Shown here in pieces: positions 1 through 5,620 of a stretch of DNA of 5,620 nt; positions within the stretch are counted from its first letter, which is position 1, and every line of letters begins with the position of its first letter. A program made the translations under genes and the position numbers. The stretch lies in contig JALSPD010000006.1 of assembly GCA_026986135.1 (NCBI GenBank), positions 1 to 5,620 on the forward strand, in the 5' to 3' direction. This stretch comes from DHVE2 group archaeon. GTDB taxonomy: Archaea > Thermoplasmatota > Thermoplasmata > Thermoplasmatales > Aciduliprofundaceae. A model generated the notes under the pieces. It was not told where the DNA came from, did no database searches, and worked only from the letters and a program-made list of their open reading frames with translations.

Positions 1-2595
1 GAGCATCGTGAGGATGAAATCCAGCGTAGGGAAAGGGATATTAAGACTCTCAAAGATGCAATTAAAAATGCAAGGGGAGAGATGAGGGAAAGGGAGAAGA
101 AATTAAAGGATCTGAAAAATAAATTGAATGAGAAAGAGAAATTACTCAGAGAGAAGGAGAGGAAACTTGAGGAAAAGGAAAGAAGTATAAAAGAGGCAAA
201 TGAGAGATTTAAGAAACTTTCATCGGAGGTTGCAAATCTGTCTACGGAGATTGACAAAAAGAGGAAAGAATATCAGAGCAAGGTAACTGTTTTTAACACC
301 CTCGGAGAGAAGATAAATGTGCTTCGCAGAGAGATTGCCAGGCTGGAGGAGGATAAGAGATCAATTGAGCAGGCGATAACCGATGCTGAATGGAGAATAA
401 AAGAAATAAAGGCTAACAGCAAAAACAAAGAAAAAGAGAAGAAGAAACTAAACGAGAGATACATGGCATTAAATAACAGGAGAAACGAGCTTAAGAAGAA
501 ACTATCCTCCATTGATAAAGAGCTTAGCGAGTTGCGTGCACAGTATGAAAGATTGCGTGGTAAAATGGAGGGTGGAGATGCTTTAAGTGTTGCTGTAAAT
601 GCAGTTCTGGAGGCAAGAAATAGAGGTATCTTGAGGGGGATATATGGGACTATCGCTGAGCTTGCATCGGTGGATGAGAAATACGAACTGGCAATTCAGG
701 TGGCGGCAGGGAATCGCCTTATGAGCATAGTATGCGAGGATGATGAAGCTGCTGCAAGGGCAATAGAGTTTCTCAAGAAAAATCACCTTGGCAGGGCGAT
801 ATTTCTCCCTCTCAACAAGATGCTTACAGGTAGACCTCGGGGGAGGGCTGTGCTGGCCTCAAGACATGAGAAATCTTATGGATACGCAATTGATCTGCTT
901 AAGTTTGATAAGAAATTTGAGCCTGCGTTCTGGTATGTGTTTGGAGATACCGTTGTTGTTGAGGATCTTGACACCGCCAGGAAGCTGATGGGTGGTGTTA
1001 GGCTGGTTACCCTTGATGGCCAGCTTATAGAGGCAAGCGGCGCCATGGTTGGAGGCAGTGTTGAGAAGAGAAAGAGCATTGGTCTCGGAAATCTTAAAGA
1101 ACTTGACGAGAAAATAAGGTCTTTGCTTGAAGAAAGAGAAGCAATCATCGCTGAGTTGAATGGTCTTGAGAGGGAAATAGAAGGTATTCTCCGTGAAATC
1201 AGCAATATCGGGAGTGTTGATACCAGGGATATTGAGACATGGATGAATGAAAAGCATCGCCTAGAAGAAAAGCTTGCAGGCATCCTTAGGGAGATAAAGA
1301 ATAAAAAAGAGGAGCTGGAGAACCAGATAAAACTTAAAGAATCCATTGAATCTGAGATAAATGCTCTCGGTTCCGAGATTGACAGGATGGAGCGTCATCT
1401 GGATTCTTTGAGGTTGGAGATGGAGAATGCACTACCTGAAAAGATTTCAAATGAGATCCGAACTCTTAGAAAGGAAGTATCTTCGCTTTCTTCCGAGGTA
1501 AGTGCACTACGGGAACAGGTTGTAAGGATAGAAACGGAAGTGAAATCATTTGAGCGCGATATTGATAGAATGGAGATGGAAATTGAGGAACATAGAAAAG
1601 CAATAGAGGATGCAGCCAATAATAATGAAAAAGCCCGCTCAAGACTTCAGGAGTTAATTGAGGAGAAGGAGAAGTACAGTGAGATAATCAGGAAACATGA
1701 GGAGAAGATAAAAGAACTCGTTGAGAGGAGAGATTCACTGAGCAATGAGATTGACAGGATCAATCAGGAAATCGGTAATATTAAGAGAGATATTGAGATA
1801 AAAGAACAGCTTAAAATAAATCTTCTTGCAAGGGCCAGGGAATCTGGAGATAGGTACGAAGAATACAGGAGGGAATACGAATCCTACGGAATAAAAGTTG
1901 AGAAGCCAGAGTCCATTCAGAAACTCAAAAAATATGAGGATGAACTTAGCATAGAGTTGAGGTCTCTTGGGGATGTGAATCTTAAGAGCATAGAAGAATA
2001 CGACATTGAATCTGAGCGATACGAGAAATTGAAAGATGATTATGATTCGCTGGTTAAAGAGAAAAAGGAAATAGAGAAACTCGTGAGTGAACTTAACGAG
2101 AAAAAGAAATATGCCCTTAAGAATGTTTTCAGGGCCATAGACGAGAATTTCAGGAGGATCTACAGGGAAATGAGCAATGGTGGAGAAGCTCACCTGTACC
2201 TTGAAAATGAGGAAGATCCCTTCAAGGGTGGTTTGATAATTAAGGTAAAACCACCAGGTAAAGGTTTGAAGCGCCTTGATGCACTAAGTGGCGGTGAAAA
2301 GAGCCTAACCGCTTTAGCATTCATATTTGCGATACAGCAGTACGATCCTTCGCCCATCTACCTTCTTGATGAGGTGGATATGTTCCTTGATGGCGTAAAT
2401 TCGGAGATACTGGGTAGAATTATAAAGAGAAATTCCAGATCTGCTCAGTTCATAGTGGTATCCCTTCGCAAGGCTACAATAAAATTTGCGGATCACATAA
2501 TTGGTGTGACGAACCGTGGTGATGGTATATCCCGCATCTACATGCATCCTGTACCTGAGGAAGTCCCAGAGGGGGTGAGTGAAAATGACCAGTGA
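1..2595 (+). CDS. smc: Chromosome segregation/condensin ATPase SMC, C-terminal 864 residues (5' end cut by window edge)
   Basis: The frame is open from base 1, so the first ATG at 82 is internal and the true start lies off the left edge. About 864 residues are visible; SMC proteins are usually about 1150-1200, so roughly 300 N-terminal residues, including Walker A, are missing. Visible residues 1-210 are Glu/Lys/Arg-rich coiled coil. Residues about 211-353 (nt 632-1060) are the hinge dimerisation domain, ending in the glycine motif GAMVGGS. Residues about 354-700 are the returning coiled coil. The C-terminal ATPase half carries the ABC signature LSGGEKS (nt 2284-2304), Walker B YLLDEVD with catalytic Glu at nt 2371-2373, the D-loop region MFLDGVN, and a switch region QFIVVSLR. 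SMC dimers form ATP-gated rings around DNA with a kleisin subunit. The next gene, scpA, starts inside the smc stop region, consistent with an smc-scpA operon. Family identity is certain; the symbol follows bacterial/archaeal usage. Confidence 0.97.
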   Translation, partial: EHREDEIQRRERDIKTLKDAIKNARGEMREREKKLKDLKNKLNEKEKLLREKERKLEEKERSIKEANERFKKLSSEVANLSTEIDKKRKEYQSKVTVFNTLGEKINVLRREIARLEEDKRSIEQAITDAEWRIKEIKANSKNKEKEKKKLNERYMALNNRRNELKKKLSSIDKELSELRAQYERLRGKMEGGDALSVAVNAVLEARNRGILRGIYGTIAELASVDEKYELAIQVAAGNRLMSIVCEDDEAAARAIEFLKKNHLGRAIFLPLNKMLTGRPRGRAVLASRHEKSYGYAIDLLKFDKKFEPAFWYVFGDTVVVEDLDTARKLMGGVRLVTLDGQLIEASGAMVGGSVEKRKSIGLGNLKELDEKIRSLLEEREAIIAELNGLEREIEGILREISNIGSVDTRDIETWMNEKHRLEEKLAGILREIKNKKEELENQIKLKESIESEINALGSEIDRMERHLDSLRLEMENALPEKISNEIRTLRKEVSSLSSEVSALREQVVRIETEVKSFERDIDRMEMEIEEHRKAIEDAANNNEKARSRLQELIEEKEKYSEIIRKHEEKIKELVERRDSLSNEIDRINQEIGNIKRDIEIKEQLKINLLARARESGDRYEEYRREYESYGIKVEKPESIQKLKKYEDELSIELRSLGDVNLKSIEEYDIESERYEKLKDDYDSLVKEKKEIEKLVSELNEKKKYALKNVFRAIDENFRRIYREMSNGGEAHLYLENEEDPFKGGLIIKVKPPGKGLKRLDALSGGEKSLTALAFIFAIQQYDPSPIYLLDEVDMFLDGVNSEILGRIIKRNSRSAQFIVVSLRKATIKFADHIIGVTNRGDGISRIYMHPVPEEVPEGVSENDQ
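2571..2578 (+). promoter_or_regulatory. Shine-Dalgarno site deciding the scpA start
   Basis: The stretch GGGGGTGA ends 6 nt before the ATG at 2585 and contains GGTGA, complementary to the usual archaeal 16S rRNA 3' tail. A GTG at 2579 is in the same frame but directly abuts this site, too close for initiation. The ATG at 2585 is therefore preferred. The site lies within the smc coding sequence, so scpA translation is probably coupled to smc. Confidence 0.65.
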
Positions 2596-3472
2596 GATTA
2601 TGAATCATCTTATGTTCCATAAGGCGCTCCTTGATGAGGATGTGGATATTGATTATTACATAGACATGGCCGAAAAACTTGAGCATGGGGTCCATATATC
2701 GGCAAAGGATCCAGTGGATCGTGCAGTTGCTATTGCATTTGAGCTTGTTATTCAGGAGAAGCTTAACCCCTGGAAGATAGACCTTAAAAAGTTTGTGAGT
2801 CTCTATATGAAAAGAATAAAGGATGAAAGGGAGATAGACTTCATAATCGCAGGGAAGATAATCTACATGGCCTGGAATATCTTAAAGAAAAAGAGTGAGC
2901 TCGTTTTAGATAGTATGAGTGTGGAAGAGGAAGAGAATTTTGAGTCATTTGATTCATGGGCTATGGATTTTGATCTTGGAGGAGGATTTGAGGTATACGA
3001 AACCACCACTGAGGAAAACGTGGACTACGATGTGATGAACACAATGAAACTCAGAGAGCCTGTGAGGAGAGAGGAGCAGAGGCCCGTGAGTTTGTTTGAC
3101 CTTATTACCGCTATAAATGAGGCAAAGAGAGAGATTGAAAAGAAGAAAAAAAGGAAAAAAATAAGGGAGAAATTCAAGTTCAACCTTGAGGAAAAGGTCC
3201 ATAAGGAGGATCTGGAGGAGGAGATAAAAGAGGTATGGGAAAGGATCATTGATTCTGGAGAAAAAGAACTTGCACTATCTCTAATTTACGACGGATCCAA
3301 TGAAGAGTTTGTTAAAGTGTTCATATCTCTCCTATTTCTTGAAAAATTCGGAAAAGTTGAACTTCAGCAGTACGTACCTTATGAAGAAATTTACATCAGG
3401 GTGATAGATAATCAAATAGCAAAAGACGCAGAGATCACTACTTCTCCTGAGTTCTCACTTGTACAGCTCTAA
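2585..3472 (+). CDS. scpA: ScpA-type kleisin, SMC partner
   Basis: This 295-residue protein is the probable kleisin that bridges the SMC heads. Residues about 42-105 match the ScpA N-terminal core: DPVDRAVAIAFELV, then LNPWKIDL (the family's LDPWDIDL-type motif), then helices rich in Ile and Leu that would bind the SMC neck. Residues 112-150 are an acidic, Gly- and Tyr-containing linker. PVSLFDLITAINEA (168-180) is followed by a very basic stretch, KKKKRKK (186-192). Residues about 213-273 look like the C-terminal winged helix (EEFVKVFISLLFLEKFGKVE) that binds the SMC cap. About 40 residues precede the usual core and about 20 follow the winged helix. The start overlaps the smc stop by 11 nt, and the 3' end overlaps the convergent rpoL by 35 nt. 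No scpB follows. The call rests on motif pattern plus the position after smc; the linker is too variable to assign. Confidence 0.9.
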   Translation: MTSEIMNHLMFHKALLDEDVDIDYYIDMAEKLEHGVHISAKDPVDRAVAIAFELVIQEKLNPWKIDLKKFVSLYMKRIKDEREIDFIIAGKIIYMAWNILKKKSELVLDSMSVEEEENFESFDSWAMDFDLGGGFEVYETTTEENVDYDVMNTMKLREPVRREEQRPVSLFDLITAINEAKREIEKKKKRKKIREKFKFNLEEKVHKEDLEEEIKEVWERIIDSGEKELALSLIYDGSNEEFVKVFISLLFLEKFGKVELQQYVPYEEIYIRVIDNQIAKDAEITTSPEFSLVQL

Positions 3473-3749
3473 GCGCTCTTTCAAATTCCAGATACATCTC
3501 ATCATATACTTTTTCAAGTTTTTTAGCAGCGCGTTTGATAGCTGCCTGAGGTTTTCCCTCCCTCACCTTTATTTTTATGGTGGGATTGCCAAGATATGGG
3601 TGATCGTAGTGGTACACAGCATATTCAACCTTGTCATCATGATTCATTTCCTCCACAAGAGGTACAAGGAGAGTTCTATCGGCGTTAATTACCTCCACCA
3701 CAATTTCATCCTTCTGCTTGGATATAACCTTAAATTCCATCTCCTTCAT
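3438..3749 (-). CDS. rpoL: DNA-directed RNA polymerase subunit L (Rpb11-like)
   Basis: This 103-residue protein matches the archaeal RpoL/eukaryotic Rpb11 pattern, the subunit that pairs with subunit D to nucleate RNA polymerase assembly. The N-terminal strand MEFKVISKQKDEIVVEV is followed by a divergent form of the family's DHTL motif (DRTLLVPLVEEM). Then come VEYAVYHYDHPYLGNP, in which HPxLGNP is the best family hallmark, strands IKIKV, and a long C-terminal helix from about residue 67. Usual length is about 90-100. Two starts are possible, Met1 (3749) and Met4 (3740). Met1 is chosen because a TATA-like box is centred 26 nt upstream, as in leaderless archaeal genes, while the AAGGAG before Met4 directly abuts it. 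The gene runs convergently into scpA, sharing the last 35 nt. It is separated by about 107 nt from the upstream transporter and has its own promoter, so it is probably monocistronic. Confidence 0.88.
   Translation of the reverse strand: MKEMEFKVISKQKDEIVVEVINADRTLLVPLVEEMNHDDKVEYAVYHYDHPYLGNPTIKIKVREGKPQAAIKRAAKKLEKVYDEMYLEFERALRAVQVRTQEK
3510..3524 (+). terminator. Possible T-rich terminator for the smc-scpA transcript
   Basis: TTTTT and TTTTTT separated by four bases lie 38-52 nt after the scpA stop. Archaeal RNA polymerase commonly terminates at T-runs on the non-template strand without a hairpin. The site lies antisense inside rpoL, where the same bases encode a Lys-rich stretch, so the run may exist only because of codon content. 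No other T-rich tract is close to the scpA end. Confidence 0.35.
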
Positions 3750-3771
3750 AATCTGCGTTATTGGACACTAT

Positions 3772-3779
3772 TATTTAAA
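3772..3779 (-). promoter_or_regulatory. TATA box of rpoL (leaderless promoter)
   Basis: Read on the minus strand the site is TTTAAATA, preceded by the A-rich stretch CTAAAC where a BRE would sit. Its centre lies about 26 nt upstream of the rpoL ATG at 3749, the usual TATA-to-start distance in archaea, so transcription should begin at or next to the start codon. No Shine-Dalgarno sequence lies between the box and the ATG, which agrees with a leaderless mRNA. Confidence 0.65.
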
Positions 3780-3803
3780 GTTTAGGAGATGTTATTAATC
3801 TGT

Positions 3804-3833
3804 GTTATACCTGTCTATGTTATACTTGGCTAT
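3804..3833. repeat. Two tandem 15-bp direct repeats upstream of the rpoL promoter
   Basis: GTTATACCTGTCTAT (3804-3818) is followed immediately by GTTATACTTGGCTAT (3819-3833), matching at 13 of 15 positions. The pair is intergenic and starts about 25 bp upstream of the rpoL TATA box. The start of a weaker third copy, GTTAT, occurs at 3791. A regulator-binding site or a small slipped-strand duplication would both explain it; the sequence alone does not decide. Confidence 0.6.
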
Positions 3834-3865
3834 CGCTGAGGAGTCTTTTTGTTACGCTATCCAAG
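3825..3865. other. Imperfect inverted repeat spanning the end of the ACR3-like gene
   Basis: CTTGGCTATCG (3825-3835) can pair with CGCTATCCAAG (3855-3865) at 9 of 11 positions around a 19-nt loop. It includes the stop codon of the ACR3-like gene and overlaps the second copy of the 15-bp repeat. On the minus strand no T-run follows it, so it is not a clear terminator for the transporter. It may be a weak mRNA 3'-end hairpin or chance. Confidence 0.25.
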
Positions 3866-4825
3866 AATCTTTTTTAATCTCGGGCCGAGTCCATATATAA
3901 GTGTCATCACATAAAATACCTGAATAACAGGCTTGAAGGAAAGGGCAAACACTGTCATGGCGGGAAATACTGTTGCGGCAAGGGATAGAGATATGGCCTG
4001 TGAACTTGCGGTTGCTCCAAGGATCAAGACCATTCCCTGTGAGTAGTTGAATCTCATAATTTTAGCTGCTATAATTGATAGTGCGGTTTGGATGACATAG
4101 TATATCAGCAGGGTAAATAGGATTAAAATAAATATCTCTGGTGTTGCAATTACTTTTGGAGATACCTTGGCAACAGAAAAGAATACTATTAGGAGTATTC
4201 CTATGGCAGAGATTCCGGGAAAGTACTTTTTTATGTCCATAAAATACTCTCTTCCCTTTTTTCGGATGATAATCCTCCTTGTTGCCGTTCCGATGGCTAG
4301 GGGTACCAGTATGTATAGAAGAAGTATGAAAGCGATTTGCAAAATGTTAATTTTTGCAAAAATTCCTCCATTGATAAATATGAGTATTGGGGAGATGAAT
4401 GGGATGAGAAGAAGACCAGCAACCGCTATAACAAGAGCATCCGGCACGCTGGCATCGGCAATTCCGCTCCACCCAATTAGCATGTTTGAGCAGGGTATTG
4501 CTCCGACAAGCACAAGAGCAAGGGCAAGTTCTGGATAATCCACAAGTACTGTACGAGAGAGTATGAAAGCGGTTAGGGATGCGATGAAATACGCGAATAT
4601 GAGTGTGGTGATAATTAACCTGTAATTTCTTCCCGCTTTTTTCACCTTTTCTATCTCCATCCCTGTGAGCATGGGATAAAGCATTATGAAAACAGCAAGC
4701 ACACTTATGGGCATTATGTTCATGTGCTCAAAGTCCCAGAGTTGTCCTGCGATGAGAGCCAGAATGAAAATCAAAGACACATAAATGTAAAGGCGCCTTT
4801 TTATGTGGAGCAGAATCTCTATCAT
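3857..4825 (-). CDS. Membrane transporter of the ACR3 / bile-acid:sodium symporter superfamily
   Basis: This 322-residue, very hydrophobic protein has about ten predicted membrane helices (around 11-29, 36-55, 69-90, 98-119, 128-151, 159-181, 202-220, 229-252, 264-286, 290-312). Helix 4 carries GAIPCSNMLIGWSGIADA, resembling the APC-x-x-M-x-x-x-W pattern of ACR3 arsenite exporters, with Cys112 at the position of their essential cysteine. Helix 9 (GATASSQAISLSLAA, 270-284) resembles the ACR3 helix ending in NNFEL but has Gln276/Ala277 where the conserved glutamate should be, and no acidic residue between 258 and 290. It lies in the plasma membrane and probably moves a small anion or organic solute, possibly with cation coupling; arsenite is only one candidate, and no ars gene is nearby. 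The ATG at 4825 is supported by a TATA-like box about 25 nt upstream and an in-frame stop seven codons before it. It follows the ABC permease by 54 nt but seems to have its own promoter. Confidence 0.8.
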   Translation of the reverse strand: MIEILLHIKRRLYIYVSLIFILALIAGQLWDFEHMNIMPISVLAVFIMLYPMLTGMEIEKVKKAGRNYRLIITTLIFAYFIASLTAFILSRTVLVDYPELALALVLVGAIPCSNMLIGWSGIADASVPDALVIAVAGLLLIPFISPILIFINGGIFAKINILQIAFILLLYILVPLAIGTATRRIIIRKKGREYFMDIKKYFPGISAIGILLIVFFSVAKVSPKVIATPEIFILILFTLLIYYVIQTALSIIAAKIMRFNYSQGMVLILGATASSQAISLSLAATVFPAMTVFALSFKPVIQVFYVMTLIYGLGPRLKKILG

Positions 4826-4845
4826 ATATGGATATCTTCTGGTTC

Positions 4846-4853
4846 ATATTTAA
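4846..4853 (-). promoter_or_regulatory. TATA box of the ACR3-like transporter gene (leaderless promoter)
   Basis: On the minus strand the site reads TTAAATAT, preceded by the purine-rich GAAATAC. Its centre is about 25 nt upstream of the ATG at 4825. The sequence between the box and the ATG has no good Shine-Dalgarno match. Box position and missing ribosome site together point to a leaderless transcript starting inside the 54-nt gap after the permease. Confidence 0.55.
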
Positions 4854-4879
4854 GTATTTCTGGACATCTCTGTGCACTA

Positions 4880-5593
4880 TTATTCCATCCCCCATTTTAC
4901 CACCCTGGCCGAAGTGAGGATTCCAATGAGCACCCATGCCGCGATAACAAGGGAGGGATACCATATATTGTGCCATGTGCTCAATCCAGCGAGCTGCCTT
5001 GCAATCTCCGCCCCTGCCGCAGTTGGAATTAGAAGCACGAGGTACCTCGCGCTCTCTGGTATGACACTGGCTGGATAGAACACAGGTGGTATTATTATAA
5101 GGACCATCTGGATGGGGTTGGTTATTGCGGAGATATTGGTGGGCTTCTTTATGCGCATAACAATTGAAAGGCCGATGAGATTGCTGATCAGGAGTAGAGG
5201 AAAAAATGCAACCAGCGAGGCGAATACGATAACCCATGCGTTGAGATAGATTATAAGAGCCATCATATATAGAAAATCCACGCCCAAGAATATGAAGCTT
5301 GAGAGGAAATAGCCGAGAAGGTAATGTATGGGCTTCACAGGGGAGGCTATGAACATGTCCATGGTTCTCCCCTGCTTGTCCCAGCCAATGCTCTGAGCAA
5401 CCAGATTCACACCCATACCCCATGCCCCGGAGATGAACCATGCAACCAGTACATTCTTGAGGCCCTGAATTCCACCCCACACAAACATGATTATGGCAAA
5501 GCCGATCACTATGAATAGGTCCTGTATCAACCACATTGGCTGCCTCTTTATCCAGCGACTTGTCAGGTATGCAACACCTTTAATCTTTCCCAT
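4880..5593 (-). CDS. ABC-2 type transporter permease
   Basis: This 237-residue integral membrane protein has about six hydrophobic segments (roughly 23-40, 48-67, 90-115, 118-147, 160-178 with a re-entrant look, 213-229). After the second segment comes the cytoplasmic stretch WDKQGRTMDMFIASPVKP, equivalent to the family's ASPV coupling region that contacts the ATPase. Later, PPVFYPASVIPE (169-180) and the following LIPTAAGAEIARQL match the conserved ABC-2 extracellular FYP...P and NP-like segment. Length fits a single-domain ABC-2 permease. It would pair with a separate ATPase, probably the gene ending just upstream, to form an exporter; substrate unknown. The ATG at 5593 follows AGGAGGG by 7 nt. 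G+C appears somewhat higher than in the smc coiled-coil region, which accounts for long open frames on both strands here. Confidence 0.9.
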   Translation of the reverse strand: MGKIKGVAYLTSRWIKRQPMWLIQDLFIVIGFAIIMFVWGGIQGLKNVLVAWFISGAWGMGVNLVAQSIGWDKQGRTMDMFIASPVKPIHYLLGYFLSSFIFLGVDFLYMMALIIYLNAWVIVFASLVAFFPLLLISNLIGLSIVMRIKKPTNISAITNPIQMVLIIIPPVFYPASVIPESARYLVLLIPTAAGAEIARQLAGLSTWHNIWYPSLVIAAWVLIGILTSARVVKWGME

Positions 5594-5620
5594 TTTTTAG
5601 CCCTCCTATCAAATGCAGAT
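5580..5620 (-). CDS. Possible 3' end of the partner ABC transporter ATPase gene
   Basis: One minus-strand frame entering from the right edge reads LHLIGGLKNGKD and stops with TAA at 5582-5580, overlapping the permease start by 14 nt. LHLIGG resembles the LED-V-FLHLTG ending common at the C-terminus of DrrA/NatA-type ABC ATPases, and an ATPase gene directly upstream of an ABC-2 permease is the usual arrangement. Only 12 complete codons are visible. The other two frames are also possible: one stops at TGA-TAG just before the ribosome site. Confidence 0.4.
   Translation of the reverse strand, partial: LHLIGGLKNGKD
5601..5607 (-). promoter_or_regulatory. Shine-Dalgarno site of the ABC-2 permease
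   Basis: On the minus strand AGGAGGG sits 7 nt before the ATG at 5593. It is the strongest ribosome-binding site in the window and contrasts with the leaderless-looking starts of the two following minus-strand genes. This is expected for an internal gene of an operon translated after an upstream cistron. Confidence 0.7.

Noticed and set aside
82..84. ATG at 82 as the start of smc.
   Set aside because: The frame is open to the window edge and the first 27 residues are already coiled coil, so the gene continues upstream.
273..1619. Several minus-strand open frames opposite smc (273-512, 583-786, 859-1257, 876-1346, 1395-1619).
   Set aside because: They are Ser/Phe/Leu-rich mirrors of the Glu/Lys-rich coiled-coil codons and show no domain, ribosome site or promoter.
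3459..3785. A 108-residue plus-strand open frame opposite rpoL.
   Set aside because: It is the antisense of a recognisable RpoL gene, with an Ile/Phe/His-rich composition and no ribosome site.
3804..3833. Possible start of a CRISPR array.
   Set aside because: There are only two adjacent 15-bp copies with no spacers between them.
4167..5078. Plus-strand open frames opposite the two transporters (4167-4538, 4724-5032, 4872-5078).
   Set aside because: They run antisense to well-supported membrane protein genes and show no family resemblance.
4728..5534. A 268-residue minus-strand open frame overlapping the ABC permease.
   Set aside because: It overlaps the clear permease in another frame, is rich in His, Cys, Gly and Trp without domain pattern, and reflects the local lack of stops.

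Overview
The window reads as a piece of an archaeal, probably euryarchaeal, chromosome. The evidence is a divergent archaeal-type RNA polymerase subunit L (Rpb11-like) gene, TATA-like boxes about 26 nt upstream of two start codons (the leaderless promoter pattern), Arg codons dominated by AGA/AGG, and an SMC gene followed by a ScpA-type kleisin with no ScpB after it. The overall character suggests a Thermoplasmata-like or DHVE2-like (Aciduliprofundum-type) lineage. That taxonomic guess is inference from protein flavour and was not checked by any search.

Left half (1-3472, + strand): the 3' three quarters of smc (hinge, second coiled-coil arm, C-terminal ATPase half), followed by scpA, which overlaps the smc stop by 11 nt. 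The two products should form the SMC-kleisin condensin core that organises and helps segregate the chromosome. The N-terminal Walker A half of SMC lies off the left edge.

Right half (3438-5620, - strand): reading right to left there is the probable tail of an ABC transporter ATPase gene (5620-5580), a 237-aa ABC-2 type permease (5593-4880), a 10-TM transporter of the ACR3/bile-acid-symporter fold (4825-3857), and rpoL (3749-3438). The permease has a strong Shine-Dalgarno site and probably shares an mRNA with the ATPase. The ACR3-like gene and rpoL each have their own TATA-like box and look leaderless.

The two halves meet tail to tail: the last 35 nt of scpA and of rpoL are the same DNA read on opposite strands. 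The only intergenic stretches are short: about 107 nt between rpoL and the ACR3-like gene, holding the rpoL promoter and a 15-bp tandem repeat, and about 54 nt between the ACR3-like gene and the permease, holding a promoter. No RNA gene, mobile element or CRISPR array was seen. I found no convincing new system. The points most worth a second look are the transporter lacking the expected TM9 glutamate, the convergent overlap, the tandem repeat upstream of rpoL, and the N-terminal extension and missing partner of ScpA.
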